From the NCBI GenBank assembly GCA_032622095.1, contig CP136065.1, forward strand, positions 116,665,195 to 116,729,194: a stretch of DNA of 64,000 nucleotides. Direction: 5' to 3'. This document shows positions 11,601 to 24,553 of this stretch, piece by piece. The position numbers were made by a program, and so were the translations under genes. Each line of letters starts with the position of its first letter. The stretch's first letter is position 1. Under the pieces are notes generated by a model that worked only from the letters and a program-made list of their open reading frames with translations, made no database searches and was not told where the DNA came from. The stretch is from Siphonodentalium dalli. Its lineage: Eukaryota > Mollusca > Scaphopoda > Gadilida > Siphonodentaliidae.

Positions 11601-14600
11601 ATATTACTATACATGTGTACAGAATTAGTTTGTTTCAATACAAGTGGAGTTTAAGGTATATCTGTACCATCACGCTCTCGCTAAGTGGGGTAGATTGCTG
11701 GAAAGTACTCACATAAGTCTATATGCTTAATCTCGACTCCGGTCCACGATTAAACGTATACGTATTGCTATGCTTATTATTGTTGTATTACTAATGGAAT
11801 AAATACTGTTTAAACTAAGGTATTTCTAAATAACATTGGATTGTCTATCAAGTGATCATGCACATGCATGGAGCTCTTCGTACAGTAGCCCCCTCCCCCC
11901 ACCCGTTTTATTGCAGCTGAAGTTAATCTATGTATGTATATGCCAATTGGTTTGGGTATATTATCATGGTGCATGATGTATACAAAGCATGGGACTGAGC
12001 ATAACCAGACTGATCTGGTGACTCACAATCGGACAGGATTATAATAGTTTGAAGTATTAGGTTATAATTGGATCAGTCTATATAATATACTCTAAAAGAT
12101 GACATGGTATAGTGAACCATGGCCTCTCCACAGTGAAGCATGCTAATTCAACTTCCTTCTTTTTCGCATTGTCTTTGGTTCCTCATGATAACGTTCTAGG
12201 CAGAATCAACATTGCACTTCACATTGTGGGTAAGAAGTTAGTGGACCGTGTTACCTCCAATTTCCAAATGTCATTCTGTATTCATAACCTGGTTTCCCGA
12301 GAAAAATTGGACATAATAAATCATTCTTAAGACATGACACCAGAATACCCATCACTACCAATGGATTCCTCGCCCGTTTCCCACAGTGTGGTCGTATATA
12401 TAGTGGTTCGTCAAACGCGGGAATTAGTAAGTTAATAAGAATCACCTGCCTATTTGCGGCTCGTAACTATTGTGTTTATCACTCAGACACTTTCGTCATC
12501 TAAACAGCATGATTGACTATGCGGCGCATTTATCACATGTTAATGTTATCAGTCGTTTCCTGTTGATTTCGATACACTTCAATATAATCATTCATCAAGT
12601 GCGACCGGCAGTATACGTATTGCTACTTTATATATGATACACTATATACACTTATCTGCATCATCAATTGCCATTTGATATGGTAACCACCAATATTTCC
12701 CAATTAGTACTCCGGCTTAGAGTATAACGCAAAAGTCTACAGATTGGGATGGTACCACTTGTCCCTCAAGCCTCCCCCAAACATATGGAGGTCAACACAT
12801 ACCGTCTAAATTGGATTTTCTCTTCAACCCCCTCCTCACTTGATATAAGAAAATTTAAAGACGCGGCACATAAGTATATATATGACATTGATTAATTTGC
12901 ACTAGAAATTAAAGCTTTTGGCATTTACATAAAAGAAGCCGATTAAATAATTCGTCATGCTGTAATACCAGGGCGACATTTGGTGATGTAACGGACACTG
13001 ACTTTTGTATTTTTACTTTTTAAGTGCCCTCTTGGTTGACATTTTGGATTAAATTGAAGTGTGATCATAATTCCATATCTGGGATGCTACGAACATTTAT
13101 GTATCCTTACTGAATTCCGCCAATTTCTTAAATACTATTGCTGGAATATAGGAATTGATTTTTGACAAAATGCTACAATTCTTTGTCTATAGTGGATTTT
13201 TGACATATCGAACAGGTTGTTAACAATTTGTTGCACTACATTGCTGAAGGAATAAATTAATGCTGACTTTTCAAGATTCGCAGTCGCCACCATAATTTGA
13301 AAATCGATTTTTTTTTTAATTGTGTGTGCCATTTTGCCAGCCATCTTTGATTGGAATAACATTATCCCCTGAATTTCAGTAATGCACTCTGACAACTACT
13401 ATTGATGAATTTTGTTTACTGAAATAAGAATCATCTTTAAGAAATATGCACATAATCCGTCCGTTCCTAGGACAACCCTACATCTCAACTGAACTGACAA
13501 TGGCGTCATATTCGTGACGTCATACTTCCCTACTATCACAGTCTCTATATTTGTTCAAAACATTCCCACGGAAGTACAAAAGCGACTCCACTAATAGGCG
13601 ATTCCAGAGATAAAATCAATCAGTACCGCTTATTACCTCCTTTCCAGGTGGCCATTATTAGAGCGTGCTGTTAATTAGCTTGTTTTCTCGCCGGAAAGTA
13701 TGGTCTCTTTTCGATCAACGCCGCATTGCATTGGCATGCAACATTAAACATATACAACCGAGAAAACCATAGTCAGAAATGGTAACGCCCTCAATGTCAT
13801 ATTATTAGACATATATAAATATATTGGAGCTTGGGACCTTCACCTACAGTGAAATACATTATTAAAGAACAGATATTAAAGGCACGGCGACCTTCGTTGT
13901 AGGTTATAATTTAGAAGGAAAAAAAGTTACCAAATTATGAACATGTCTTCAGAAATATACTAAAGTATAGTGTACTTATATTATAAATGCGATATCCAAA
14001 AAACACACTTTGTGTGATCCGATCGTTTGTTCATATACAGGAAAAACAGAGTGTGCGATTAGTAACACTCAACGATATTTTTGTGGCTCACTCTGCACCG
14101 AGATATTGAGTGGCGAGGATTAATGAGAGCTATACCGGTATGTTGTAAACAAAATGGCGGCAGTTCTAACCAAAGTTCAGTTAGTGTGGTCTCCCCGTTG
14201 TTGAGCGCAAAAACAAACTAAACGCAAAAGAAAAGATTCCACAGGGCCAAGCCATGGTTCAATAGACGCATCAGTCGTGGTGTGACAGTGTTAGCGACAT
14301 AGTATACTATCGACAACCTATATTAGCGACAGCAGATGTTGAACATATGGCTGATCGGAGCGAAATCACAGCATTATAATGTGGCACCGACGTGTACATA
14401 GTGTTAGCTGGTCGATATTACAGAAAACAGACACAACAAACACACGCTTGCCAATATACACCACAAGAGGGCGTAATAATAAATGGGATGTAATTAAGAG
14501 CATATCTGTATTTATAAAAATACTGTAATCTAAATCCAATGAAATCAATGCCATCCCTGTTTTGTTTTCTTTCATTGCATCCGGATAATTTATCACGACA

Positions 14601-15589
14601 TGTGTGGATTAAGAAATTTGATAACTGCATGACGTATAACACTGCACATTGAAACAATACAATGTAATATTATACCAAATCATTAATGGTACGCACAAGA
14701 ATAATGAGTAATTTCTAAGTCTATAAAGTTATGATCGAGAAACCAAAATAATCTGAAATTCCAAGTCAACAAGGGCCATAACTCCAACAAAATGTGTAGA
14801 CCAAAACCAAATTCGAACTTGACCTATATTTTCATGAGAGTAATCCACATGCACACTTTGAAAACAATCAGAAAACTAAAACTAAAGTTATCACCCGGAA
14901 GCCATAGAGAACGGACGTATATGCACATACGTACATACGGACGTACAGGCATCTGTGATTTCTATAGTCCCCCGAAAAAAGTAGACGACCCGCTGATATG
15001 CTTGTATCAAACTGAACAGCTGGGTGGGTCCCGACTCCGAAGACACAAGCGATATTTTCTTGTTGAGCATCTTATGACGGTAACATGGTGTGCTCACAAA
15101 GCAGATAATCACCTCTCGCTTGATTTCTCCAACGCAACGCGATATATTTTTCCGGTTTATGTAAACACAATAAATCGTAAACGGGCAACATCAAAGAATT
15201 TCTCACCATAACCGGTCTGAATAATGACACAAAAGCCGACTGTTCACTACACAATAACAACCACGACGTTATTCCATCGAGGAGCAGGTCATGTCACCTA
15301 ACAAGATGCACAAGTCAATACTAAAACGTTTAGGTAATGCATGCACATGTCAACTCTGCTTATCAATTAAAAGTAAGTGTATTGACTGCCATCCCTCATA
15401 AATAATCACATAATACGCACGCGATTGAATAGCCAACGATACTTAATCGAGGGTCACGATTAGATAGCAATAAGTATACAATATGAATAAGAGGTGGCAC
15501 GCGATGTTATTTAGGATTGTATTTCACTTTTTAAAATAACCTTTTCTGTTTAAAACAAAACGCTCTTTAAACAATCCGAACTTCGCGTA
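11601..15589. other. No recognised gene; one isolated MITE-like terminus
   Basis: A 4-kb AT-rich stretch. At 13876 TTAA is followed by AGGCACGGCGACCTTC, matching the terminus at 25471, but a partner end was not found. The frame at 14792-15211 (139 codons) is rich in short repeats such as CATACGTACATACGGACG and has no domain, so I read it as repeat-derived and not as a gene. Other frames are under 100 codons. Confidence 0.55.
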
Positions 15590-15745
15590 GCACTGTTACT
15601 CAGATTGAATACCAATCGCTATATAATCGTGAACCCCGATTATAGATACTATTTTATAATTGATATCCAACTCTTGCCGTATTGACTGATATCATACAGC
15701 TAAAATACTTATCCATGAACCATAAACTAAGATCAACACGACGTT
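15590..15745 (+). repeat. 170-bp dispersed repeat, copy A (left of the LTR element)
   Basis: Shares GAATACCAATCG, the stretch around GTGAACCCCGATTATAGATA, and CAGCTAAAATACTTAT with 19366-19480, then CATAAACTAAG and CAACAC with 19958-19980. In copy B these two parts are separated by about 475 bp of other sequence; here they are contiguous. The pair brackets the LTR retrotransposon. No coding sense. Confidence 0.85.
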
Positions 15746-16190
15746 TGGAGGGTGTAATCATACTGGTATTTCGGTCGTTTGAGACCAAAGGCCGGGCAGG
15801 ATGGTCGGACTATAATGTTCAGGCCCCTTCACCCCTTCTTGAATTTTCTACGAAGATCGATCGTGCATGTTGGCGGTGGCTGCATGTTATATTGCGAAGG
15901 TTGACCGGGGGAAGACGAGGTATTGTTATTATCTGCTTCTTTAGCAGGCTATAGGCTCTTTAATATTTTTGTCGGTGGTTCTTTTCGTTGTGGAAGAAGT
16001 AAACTATTTGCTATCTTTGCTTTTTCTAATTTCGCATATCTTTCTCTTTTTGTTTTTGTTCTACATCGGCGAGTAACAGCTGTTTATCTTGTATTGTTTT
16101 CGAACTATAGCATGTCGGCTTTTTCTTGTTCGTATGTTGGTTTCACTGTTGTTGTTGTTGATTTGGGAGAGGCAGGTGAAGGCTCCGCGC
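15746..16190 (+). other. Unassigned sequence before the 5' LTR
   Basis: Contains two overlapping short frames (15682-15954, 15923-16225) that are T/G-rich and lack a recognisable domain. The last 30 bases (GGGAGAGGCAGGTGAAGG) are purine-rich, like the stretch just upstream of the 3' LTR. The LTR boundary may therefore lie a few bases to the left of where I placed it. Confidence 0.4.
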
Positions 16191-16341
16191 CATACACGTT
16201 ATGTGTTATGAACAACGCCTTATAATAGGCTCTGATATTTACGACCGTATGTTATCCGGTCAATCTTCCTTTCCGTTTATACTTGCGGTCATGAGAAGCA
16301 GCACAATTCGGCTCTCTCAATAAATACAAGTATACTTTGTC
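16191..16341 (+). repeat. 5' LTR of a Ty3/gypsy-type element (151 bp as aligned)
   Basis: Aligns without gaps to 18631-18781 with five substitutions in 151 positions (about 97% identical). Near its end is CAATAAATAC, a plausible polyadenylation signal. It joins directly to reverse-transcriptase-coding sequence, with no primer binding site in between. Confidence 0.9.
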
Positions 16342-18320
16342 TTTGGGTGGGACTGGTGCGAAGGGAAAATTCAAGCATGTGGGCACACCGTCGCTGCACT
16401 CTCGACATGCAACCGCCCGACAACCGTTCGAGGGTTGCGGTCATTCATTGGGGCATATAAAAGAGTCGTTCCACGATGTGCACAATTCATGTCTCCCATC
16501 GACAGCATCGTTGCTGGCTGTACATCACGAGACACAATCGGAAGACAGATTGCAGCATTTGTTAATGCACAGAAACACATCGCATGCAACACAGCCATCG
16601 TATTACCCAAACGTAGCGACGAGGTCTGGATAGTAACCGATGGGTTAGTTAAACAACGAGGAATCGGAGCCACCATGTATGCAGTGAGAAACGGTAAACC
16701 TGCTCTAGCTGGGTTCTTCAGTACAAAATTACGGAAAAAGCAAGTAACGTGGCTTCCTTGTGAGATCGAATCTCTAAGCATCACAGCGGCCGTCAAGCAT
16801 TTTAGCCAGTTCATAATCCAAAGTGACCATCAAGCATGTGTTCTAACAGACAACAAACCTTGCGTACAAGCGCTCGAGAAGCTTTGCAGAGGAGAGTTTT
16901 CTGCTACCCCGCGCGTTGCGACATTCTTGACTGCTGTGAGCCGATACCATGTGTCTATTCGTCACATCGCGGGCTCCAACAATCCAGTATCAGATTTTGC
17001 CAGTCGTCATCCAACAGAGTGCAATAGTCGAGATTGCCGGATCTGCCTTTTCGTAGCAGAAAGCGAAGATTGTGTTGTTCGACAGACAACTACACAGGAC
17101 ATAATACAGGGAAATGTTCGCTTGCCATTCACAAGCAGAGCTGCATGGCTTCAGACGCAGTCGGGGTGTCCCGATCTGCGACGGACGCGAGCTCACTTAA
17201 AGCAAGGAACGCGACCAGGCAAAAATACCACTAACGTGCAAGATGTCAAAAAATATCTTAATGTCTCTTCTTTGGCTAAATATGGCCTACTTATTGTCAA
17301 AAAACAAAAACCTTATCTCGCGATCGGGAGTGCATCGTAGTACCACGGGGAGTTTTGTCAGGATTTGTGACAGCTCTACACTTAAAGGTAGACAATCCAA
17401 GTGCACATCAATTAAAACCAGTGGTTCGCCGCCAGTTCTATGCACTTGACATGGACAAACTGGTCGACACGGTTACCCAAAGCTGCCATGTGTGTGCATC
17501 GCTCAGACCCGTACATCATATCCCGAAAGATCAGACATCGACCGGCCCACCGGAAACAATAGGGATGTCCTTTGCTGCTTATGCCTTTAAACGGAATAAA
17601 CAGATTGTTCTATTGTTGAGAGAAACAGTGACATCGTACACCGAAGCCTGCCTTATCGAGGACGAACGCACAGCAACACTTCGCGACGCTCTCACCACGA
17701 TGTGTGCTAAACTGACGCCCCTTGACAGACCACCGGCTGTTATCCGCACTGATCCGGCCCCTGGATTTCAAGCATTGACCAATGATAAATTCCTTTCAAA
17801 AGTTAACATCGCAATATAACTTGGTCGCGTTAAGAACTTGAACAAAAACCCGGTAGCGGAACGAGAAGTTCAGGAGTTAGAGAACGAGATTTGTCGTCAA
17901 GAAAATCGACTCGACGTGTTAACGCCAGACTGTTACCTTCAAGCTTGCGGTGGCGGTTGCTAGGTTAAATTCGCGTTTACGAAGCAGTGGACTCTATGCA
18001 CGCTAAATGCTTTTTCACCGCGACTAGTACACAAACACTCAGCTTTCCGTAAATGACCGTGACCTAGTTCTGGCTCAGAACGAAAGACGTATGGAGAACC
18101 ATGCGCACAGTGCAACTTCAATAGTTGGCTTTAGGAAACGACCACACGAATGGGACATCAATATAGGTGATATAGTGTATGTCGTGGCCGACAGGGACAA
18201 ACACTACGGACGAAATAGATATCTGGTTACCAGCACCGACGGCGAATGGGCTTGTGATCCGCAAATTTGTTGGATCTCAACTGAGCGCCACATCATACCG
18301 CTTCAAGCGTTCTGAATGTT
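16342..18320 (+). pseudogene. Truncated Ty3/gypsy-type pol: RT C-terminus, RNase H, integrase
   Basis: The frame is open from the LTR edge. The C-terminal RT motif LRSFIGAYK begins at 16435. It is followed by RNase H with VTDG as the first Asp, a CEIES Glu and TDNKPCVQALEKLCRGEF, and the RNase H tail HIAGSNNPVSDFASRHP. A frameshift near 17325 is followed by the integrase zinc region (His residues near 17385-17412, then CHVC at about 17482). The integrase core contains VIRTDPAPGFQAL, with Tyr where the first catalytic Asp is expected (about 17580). The frame is cut by TAA at 17818 and TAG near 17961. A final segment (18060-18315, DINIGDIVYVV) looks like the integrase C-terminal domain, with one more frame change near 18250. 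The element's gag, protease and RT core are absent. It is dead and needs no host role. Confidence 0.88.
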
Positions 18321-18630
18321 ACCGCGTTCCGACAGATCAAGCACTGACGTCCCTACCTATGCCGCAAACGGACCGAAACACAGACGACCAACAGCTACAC
18401 GAGCTACCACCGTTACCGGCGATTCCACCCGACATAGTACCTGCATAACAAAGTGAGCGAGTCGATAATAGTCCGCCTCAGCCACCAGACACAGAACAAG
18501 CTACACCAGGTGTCGACTTACCCGAACACGTTCCAGGCGTCCCCCCGAATATTTGAAGGATTATGTAACATCTTAGAGACACACAATGTCCAAAGGATCG
18601 GGAGAAAGTGGAGAGAGAAAGTGGTCGCGT
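18321..18630 (+). other. 3' untranslated tail of the LTR element with polypurine tract
   Basis: The C-terminal integrase frame ends with Pro-rich sequence (PLPAIPPDIVP) at 18448. The sequence just before the 3' LTR is purine-rich (GGGAGAAAGTGGAGAGAGAA, from 18600), as expected for the polypurine tract that primes plus-strand synthesis. Confidence 0.6.
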
Positions 18631-18781
18631 CATACACGTTATGTGTTATGAACAACGCCTTATAATATGCTCTGATATTTACGACCGTATGTTATCCGGT
18701 CAATCTTCGGTTCCGTTTATACTTGCGTTCATGAGAAGCAGCACAATTCGGCTCTCTCAATAAATACAATTATACTTTGTC
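18631..18781 (+). repeat. 3' LTR of the Ty3/gypsy-type element
   Basis: 151 bp with five differences from the 5' LTR, including TCCT versus TCGG and CAAG versus CAAT near the end. Clear target duplications outside the LTRs could not be found, so the outer limits are approximate by a few bases on each side. Confidence 0.9.
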
Positions 18782-19365
18782 ATTTGTCAACCATACTAGC
18801 GCCGGCTCGATGCATTCCGGAGTATGGGGTGTCCGCATCTGGTCGTGGTGGTACATGGTAGTGGAGAGTCCATCACCAAGCCAAATGTCGGTCGGACTGG
18901 AAGTACAAAATTAGATGGAATCCGCCTTGTTGAGCATGGAGTGTCCAGTTCAAACATTGCGCAGCATGCATGCGCTCCAACATGGTGGTCACATATCTGG
19001 GTATTAACGGTGTTTTGTCCATCGTGAACCTGAGAGCTGGTGATTCATGCTCTCTGGTGCATGGTCCGACGCATTGTAATCATGAATTGTCTGTCTGTGA
19101 TTGATTGTGATAATATAAGAATATCTCTTTAGTCAATATAATCACCACTCGCTTAAAGGAATTATTTTGTAAAAAAAAAATCTCTTCATAATACTAATGA
19201 TATATGTCCAAAAAAAAAACATTTCGCCAAGAAAATTCAAAATCGAGCAGATAATATTTTTATTATTTTTAAATAAAAGTTTACGAAGATAAAAGATAAA
19301 AGGTAACTCACATGGATCACATGGATACTCATTTTAAAATGATATCCATACATCGCATGGCACCT
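18782..19365. other. No recognised feature
   Basis: One 67-codon frame (18824-19027) without a domain. The A-runs near 19170 and 19210 are simple sequence. Nothing else recognised. Confidence 0.5.
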
Positions 19366-19990
19366 GTTACTCATATTGAATACCAATCGATATCTAATCG
19401 TGAACCCCGATTATAGATACTATTTTATAATTTATCATTCTTGGCGTATTGGCTGATATAATACAGCTAAAATACTTATGGTAGTAAAGGTTGCCAATGG
19501 CAAAGCTGAGTTAAGAAGGACATATTTATGATAATTTATCTAACACCTACTCAATACACAGCTTCCTAACGATGTAGACTTCAGGAAGCCCGTTGTTTGG
19601 CTAATATTTGTCAAATTGGAGTCAATAGCCGTACTTAGTGTTATTATCGAGTAGAAATTCGAAACCCTTTCACCCCCGCGATAAAATAAGTCGATCTGAC
19701 ATAAGCCGCGAATCTATTATACGCTTACAATTAGGACCCAATTAGCTATGTCGCGACCGGATATCGATGTGTGTTTTGTTTCCGACCGATTGACTGCAAG
19801 CTTTATTATATGCCCGATGGGTACCAAATGCCAAATGCCAAAAAGCTATATAGGTGCCACTTTTTGTAGCCAATCGGGATTTTTTTGGAGCCATTTCATT
19901 TTTTTTATAGCAATTTGCTAAATTGGCAATGGGCAGCGCGAACCCTGGTTGCCATCACCATAAACTAAGGTCAACACACAGGTCGGGTGG
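19366..19990 (+). repeat. 170-bp dispersed repeat, copy B, interrupted by about 475 bp
   Basis: 19366-19480 and 19958-19990 match copy A at 15590-15745. The intervening 19481-19957 is unique within the window. It contains CCAAATGCC duplicated in tandem near 19830 and is either an insertion in copy B or a deletion from copy A. No terminal inverted repeats were recognised at its edges. Confidence 0.75.
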
Positions 19991-20234
19991 GTGACATGCT
20001 TAATCATATGGGTATTAATTATCCAGTAGTTATAGCTGTTGTTAATTTGACTATAACTCTTATATTATATTTCAAATGACCTCAGTATAGCCCAATAATC
20101 TTAGTTCGCATATTGGTCGGGGAGCCGAGAAGATTTATTTTAAATTTTTGAGTAGGCCTATATATAAGATAGGTTTGATGTGCCGGAATTGTCGGGACGA
20201 CCGGGCTGACGAACATAACTGTTTAAACACACCG

Positions 20235-20535
20235 GATCGCACCCGGATGCTATACTGATAATAAAACAGAACTTAAGAAGTGTTTTTTATTGCATCATTT
20301 TCAGATAAGAAGGTGACTTTTAATATACCCCCCCAATCAAAAATACGTCAAAAATCATTTCTATTTTAACTTTCGCGTACGACTTTGATATTTTACTAAA
20401 CACTATAATTATACGAAACACAGAAACCCAACCTAAGAAGCCGATTCGTGCAGCATTTTCAGATAAGAAGGGGAAGTTTGACCCCTCCCCTAAAACTGCC
20501 GAAATTGGTGTAAACATATTTTTATTCCTAATATT
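20235..20535 (+). repeat. Short direct repeat pair with CATTTTCAGATAAGAAGG core
   Basis: ACTTAAGAAG, then CATTTTCAGATAAGAAGG, then a C-rich stretch (CCCCCCCAATC), occurs at 20272-20340. A related series, CCTAAGAAGCCG, CATTTTCAGATAAGAAGG and CCCCTCCCC, occurs at 20430-20495. Probably remnants of one repeat family. 20560-20660 also resembles 57690-57765 (shared GGCATGGGT, CCCTATTTGAA and TTGGATTTGG-like blocks). Confidence 0.65.
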
Positions 20536-21127
20536 TAGTGTATTGGGGCCACCCTACATTACCCATTGTTTGACCTAGATCGGTCAAGGGGCCGAGAAAA
20601 TTTAATGGCATGGGTCCCCTATTTGAACCCAGCTATAGAGGTGGCAATTTTTAATCGGTGTGGGGTGGGTGGAAAGAGTGTTTTATCAGCCACCGTGATA
20701 CACATTTTATTTTATCGAAATATAAACATTTTAGAATAAGGATAAATGAAAGGACATCACCTTCGTATTTGACGATCGCAATCAATTCGTCCCGCGAGCA
20801 AAGAAGTATTTATTTACAACTGCGCGTACTTCAGACTTCTTAATTGTACAATATACGTGGTTGTAATTCATTCTCGGTAATAATAGAAGATTGTCACATT
20901 CTTGCAGCTTGGATAATGGCTGAGTAGTCAGTCACTGATCAAGTTAAATTTTCTATTGGCATTTTTTATCAATTTAAGCGTAATTAGCTATTAAATGTGA
21001 ATTTGGCCTCCCGCACATTCCGGGACATTCCTCTTTGCCACAGACACGACAATGAATTTGATGAGTGATACGACACTACAACAATGGAATGATCCACCAG
21101 TACTGGAAAAGACAAACGTCAGTTTAT

Positions 21128-21500
21128 GGTACTCAATCCGAGCAGAGGTTCCCATATCACCAAGATACAACAACATTTCTTCAAAATACGCTTTAGTTAT
21201 CAGAATCGAATAATTGCAACACAGTAATGCTAACCACTGTCACCAATGGTATCAAATTTCCCAAAACGTGTTATTTATCAACATTTTGTTCAACTTGAGT
21301 ATTCACGAAATTTGGCCGTATTACCATTTGTTTTTAGAGCTATCCATCTTCATCCGTAATTTTGATCGAGACCATTCGTTTGAAGGCGTGTTTCTGGGCC
21401 ACAAACAATTGAAATAACGAACTTCAAAAATCGATATCTGATCACTCTGATGGGTAGGTTCCTCGACTCGAATCAAATATTGTTTAACCCGAAGCCAAAG
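21128..21500 (+). repeat. Dispersed repeat R1, uninterrupted copy
   Basis: From GGTACTCAATCCGA through CAACATTTCTTCAAAATACG, GTGTTTCTGGGCCACA and AATCGATATCTG to AACCCGAAGCCA. The same sequence occurs in two separated halves at 36859-37013 and 40095-40390. This copy is therefore the empty-site reference for the insertion at 37014. No coding sense. Confidence 0.93.
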
Positions 21501-24295
21501 AAATAGTAATTAAGGGATGTTTAATCGGATTGAGTACCTTTAAACTTTAGGGGATTGAAGTTAGATTTTGTGTTTGCATAATAGGATGTCTGGTAGATAT
21601 AATATAGCCTTGATTAAGTTAGACTTGGCCCCAGTAGTTAGCAGTCATGGCACTGAGTTAAAGCATGTCAATATGATCGTGATAACTGACTATAGATGTC
21701 TTGTGTACGAGATACTAATAATGAGAATACACTAAATGAGAATACACTAAGTGACTTAGTGTAATATACTTAGTGTAATAATGAGCGAAAAAAGTGTACA
21801 TATATGGGACTATATCGCGGAATTCCACCGTCAACGGGTAACATGTCGCCGGTGCAATAAAAAGGCCGCTGTCTTATCGGTGTATTAAGGGGAGTTAAAC
21901 TCATGCACCATGGAGTTTGACACAAAAATGGACACATAATCTATTTGCGCTTAAAATACGTATTATGTTATATCTTTCTGTCTTATTTGCAGAAATTGAT
22001 GGCAGGTACATTTTAATTTGAGTTTGATTGTACATAAACGGTTCTTGATACCATAAACACTGTTTTAACATTGAATGAACGCACGATATACTTGCCACTA
22101 ATGCTGGAGGGTCGGTCACTACGTTTACAGCTGTTCGCAGTTTTGGAACAGGAACCGGTCTATGTCAGTCGCAAATACAATGACAGACGAAAGCTTGGTA
22201 GCAATTTCCATTCACTATAAGCAATTATAGCGACTTTGAGCCGAAAATATGTCATTAAAATGTACTTTTACTTGTAAATCACGAAGCTGAAACTTAGACA
22301 TTTGTTCCGAATTTAACGCATTAGACTGGTCCTTGTCCCAACAGAAGCAGCCGCCTGAGTCGTAGTAAACTAACCCTAATGCTATACGTTTTAAGATTTT
22401 CTCAGTTTTGAACCATGCAGGAACCATTCTCTTCAAAAAGATAGCAATGTTCATTCGCTAAGCATGCATGTATTTACTTTGTGATGAAAAACTATTATTA
22501 TAATGAACTTTTATTTCCGCGAAGTAGAAACTTAGAACAAGCCGGTCGATTCGTTGTAACCTGCATGACCCTTTTGCGTCACTAACGCATGGTCGTTATT
22601 TAATTACAATCACACACCATCTACATTCACGCAATTAATGCACATAAGAATCACTGCAAATCACCATACGGTTTTCTTTTCTATAAGGTTTATAACTGAA
22701 TTAAGCCACCACTTCATAAAAAGCAACAAACCACCCGGTCACGTCTAGCCGATCAAGCGCTCACTGTGTGTGATTTGGAGACTGTGTTGGAATTTGAACA
22801 GTTTGTTATTTAGAAATGTTTTGGTCATTTTGAACATTTGTTCATATTATTAATGGTATATGACTATAAGGTATGACTGGAAGATCGATTGTGGGCATTG
22901 GTTTTGACGTGTAGAGTAATTAAACACAGTTCGTGTGAATCCCGAACTCTGCCGGTCAAAACCCAATGACCCCAATCTATGTTCCATGTCATTCCCTAAC
23001 AAATTGGTGATCGTTTGAAATATAGTCTGATTACAGCAATGGATCCGTTAACTTCAACAATCGGATTATATGTCCTTCGTACTTACATGTTTCTCGCATT
23101 AAAATGTCAACATTTTTTTGAAGTTTGTGTGCTCCGTTGTGTATTGCGTGTATTGTACATGTTATCATGATATCAAAATTTAATGACATACCATTAATAT
23201 TATGCTGGTCAGATATGCGTGTCTTCTTGTTGCCGATAACGAATATCGCGTCATCGCGTGTAGGTCTACACGCCAGCGATTTTATCATCGAATTATATTG
23301 AGGAAAGATCATTATCAACTTCAAATTGTAACTGAATTCTCGGCTTTACATGTCGTCTGCCTGTCACTCGGTCTGTTGACTAATAGATGAATATATCAGC
23401 GAGAATCCAACCTTATCTACGTGCATACGAACTTTAAATGTATAGCATACGTTAGATGCGAATATTTCTTAACTATAGCATGCAATCCAATCTGACGTTC
23501 CTGGCACCGAGAAGCGCCAGAGCCGCATGGCACTTCTATAATAGCGCCGTTAGATTGGCCATGATATACCGGTTTGTCTTGGCGGGTCGACTCCATGCTG
23601 ATGTTTGGTCTACATCCTACATTGCAGGAAGTTTCAATAATAGAGAAGAGAATGATTTGTGTGCCCACCCGAGGGGCGGCACAGAATTCCGGCACAAGGA
23701 CGAGTGTGGTCTCAGCACTCAGCAGAGCTCGCCCTGACGCCCAATCTTGATTTTCTTTGTTCTTGTACGTGTATGTCTGTCAGCCGCGGGTTGGGAGGAA
23801 TGTTCTTGACCTAAACTTGTCCTAATTTGACTTTGGTCTTGGGTATTGGCCTTGTCTTGGTCTTGTTTTGTTCAGAATGCGGGACGATTCAGCGATCCCG
23901 CTGGATTGCTCTTCAATAATAGTTTAAATGGGCGCCCCTTTATGTCGAAATTTGCGCAACGCCCAGGGGTAGCGAATACCCCAGACGAATACTCTTCTTT
24001 ATATATCGCGTCTTCTGTTTGCTTTGGAAATTTATTTGCACACACGGCATATTTTACAGACCCTTACAATCAAATGCATCATCACCGCTGTGCTAATCCG
24101 GCCTTAATGTCGTGCAATCCTATAAGACGATAAGTGTTTTCTTTCAAACTGATACGGACGGACGATCGCGGGGGAAAACGCGACATGGAAATACCCACTC
24201 ACAAGTTGTGAGTCACGATTAAGTCTCTTTCTTGTCTGTACAAAAGAACGGACGTGTTAACTTGGGTATTGCTCGTGTAAAAAACGCGATCTTAA
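21501..24295. other. No recognised gene or element
   Basis: A 2.8-kb stretch with only short frames (none over 97 codons, none with a recognisable domain). 21715-21785 contains a short reiteration of ACTAAATGAGAATAC and TACTTAGTGTAATA. Otherwise nothing is seen. Confidence 0.5.
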
Positions 24296-24549
24296 CCCTT
24301 CCATGCCTGGAGATTCCTGAAATTTTTCGAATATCCTGTGCCAATGAATTTTCTTATATGCGAGTCTCCCACAAGGGAGTCTCCCATATATAAGAGAATA
24401 CATTGGCTTAACAATATTTGCATGGACCCTATAAGCCAGTTCATTCTTGTATATATGCGAGGCTCCCTATGTGAGACTCGCATATATACGAGAATGCACT
24501 GGCACATGATCCTTAATACTGCACCAGCGCAGCTCCTGTCATGAAGGGG
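24296..24549. mobile_element. TTAA-flanked MITE (piggyBac-like ends) holding two tandem hairpins
   Basis: The ends are CCCTTCCATGCCTGGAG on the left and the inverse-related CTCCTGTCATGAAGGGG on the right, each flanked by TTAA (24292-24295 and 24550-24553). TTAA duplication with CCC...GGG ends is the piggyBac pattern. Inside are two stem-loops of about 66 bp, at 24341-24406 (CCAATG...CATTGG) and 24436-24502 (CCAGTT...CACTGG). They share CGAGTCTCCC-type and TATATAAGAGAAT-type segments and lie 95 bp apart. No transposase coding sequence fits in 254 bp, so it would be non-autonomous. Confidence 0.75.
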
Positions 24550-24553
24550 TTAA

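Noticed and set aside
14792-15211. 139-codon plus-strand ORF
   Set aside because: Composition driven by short CATACG-like repeats, no domain, unsupported by neighbours.
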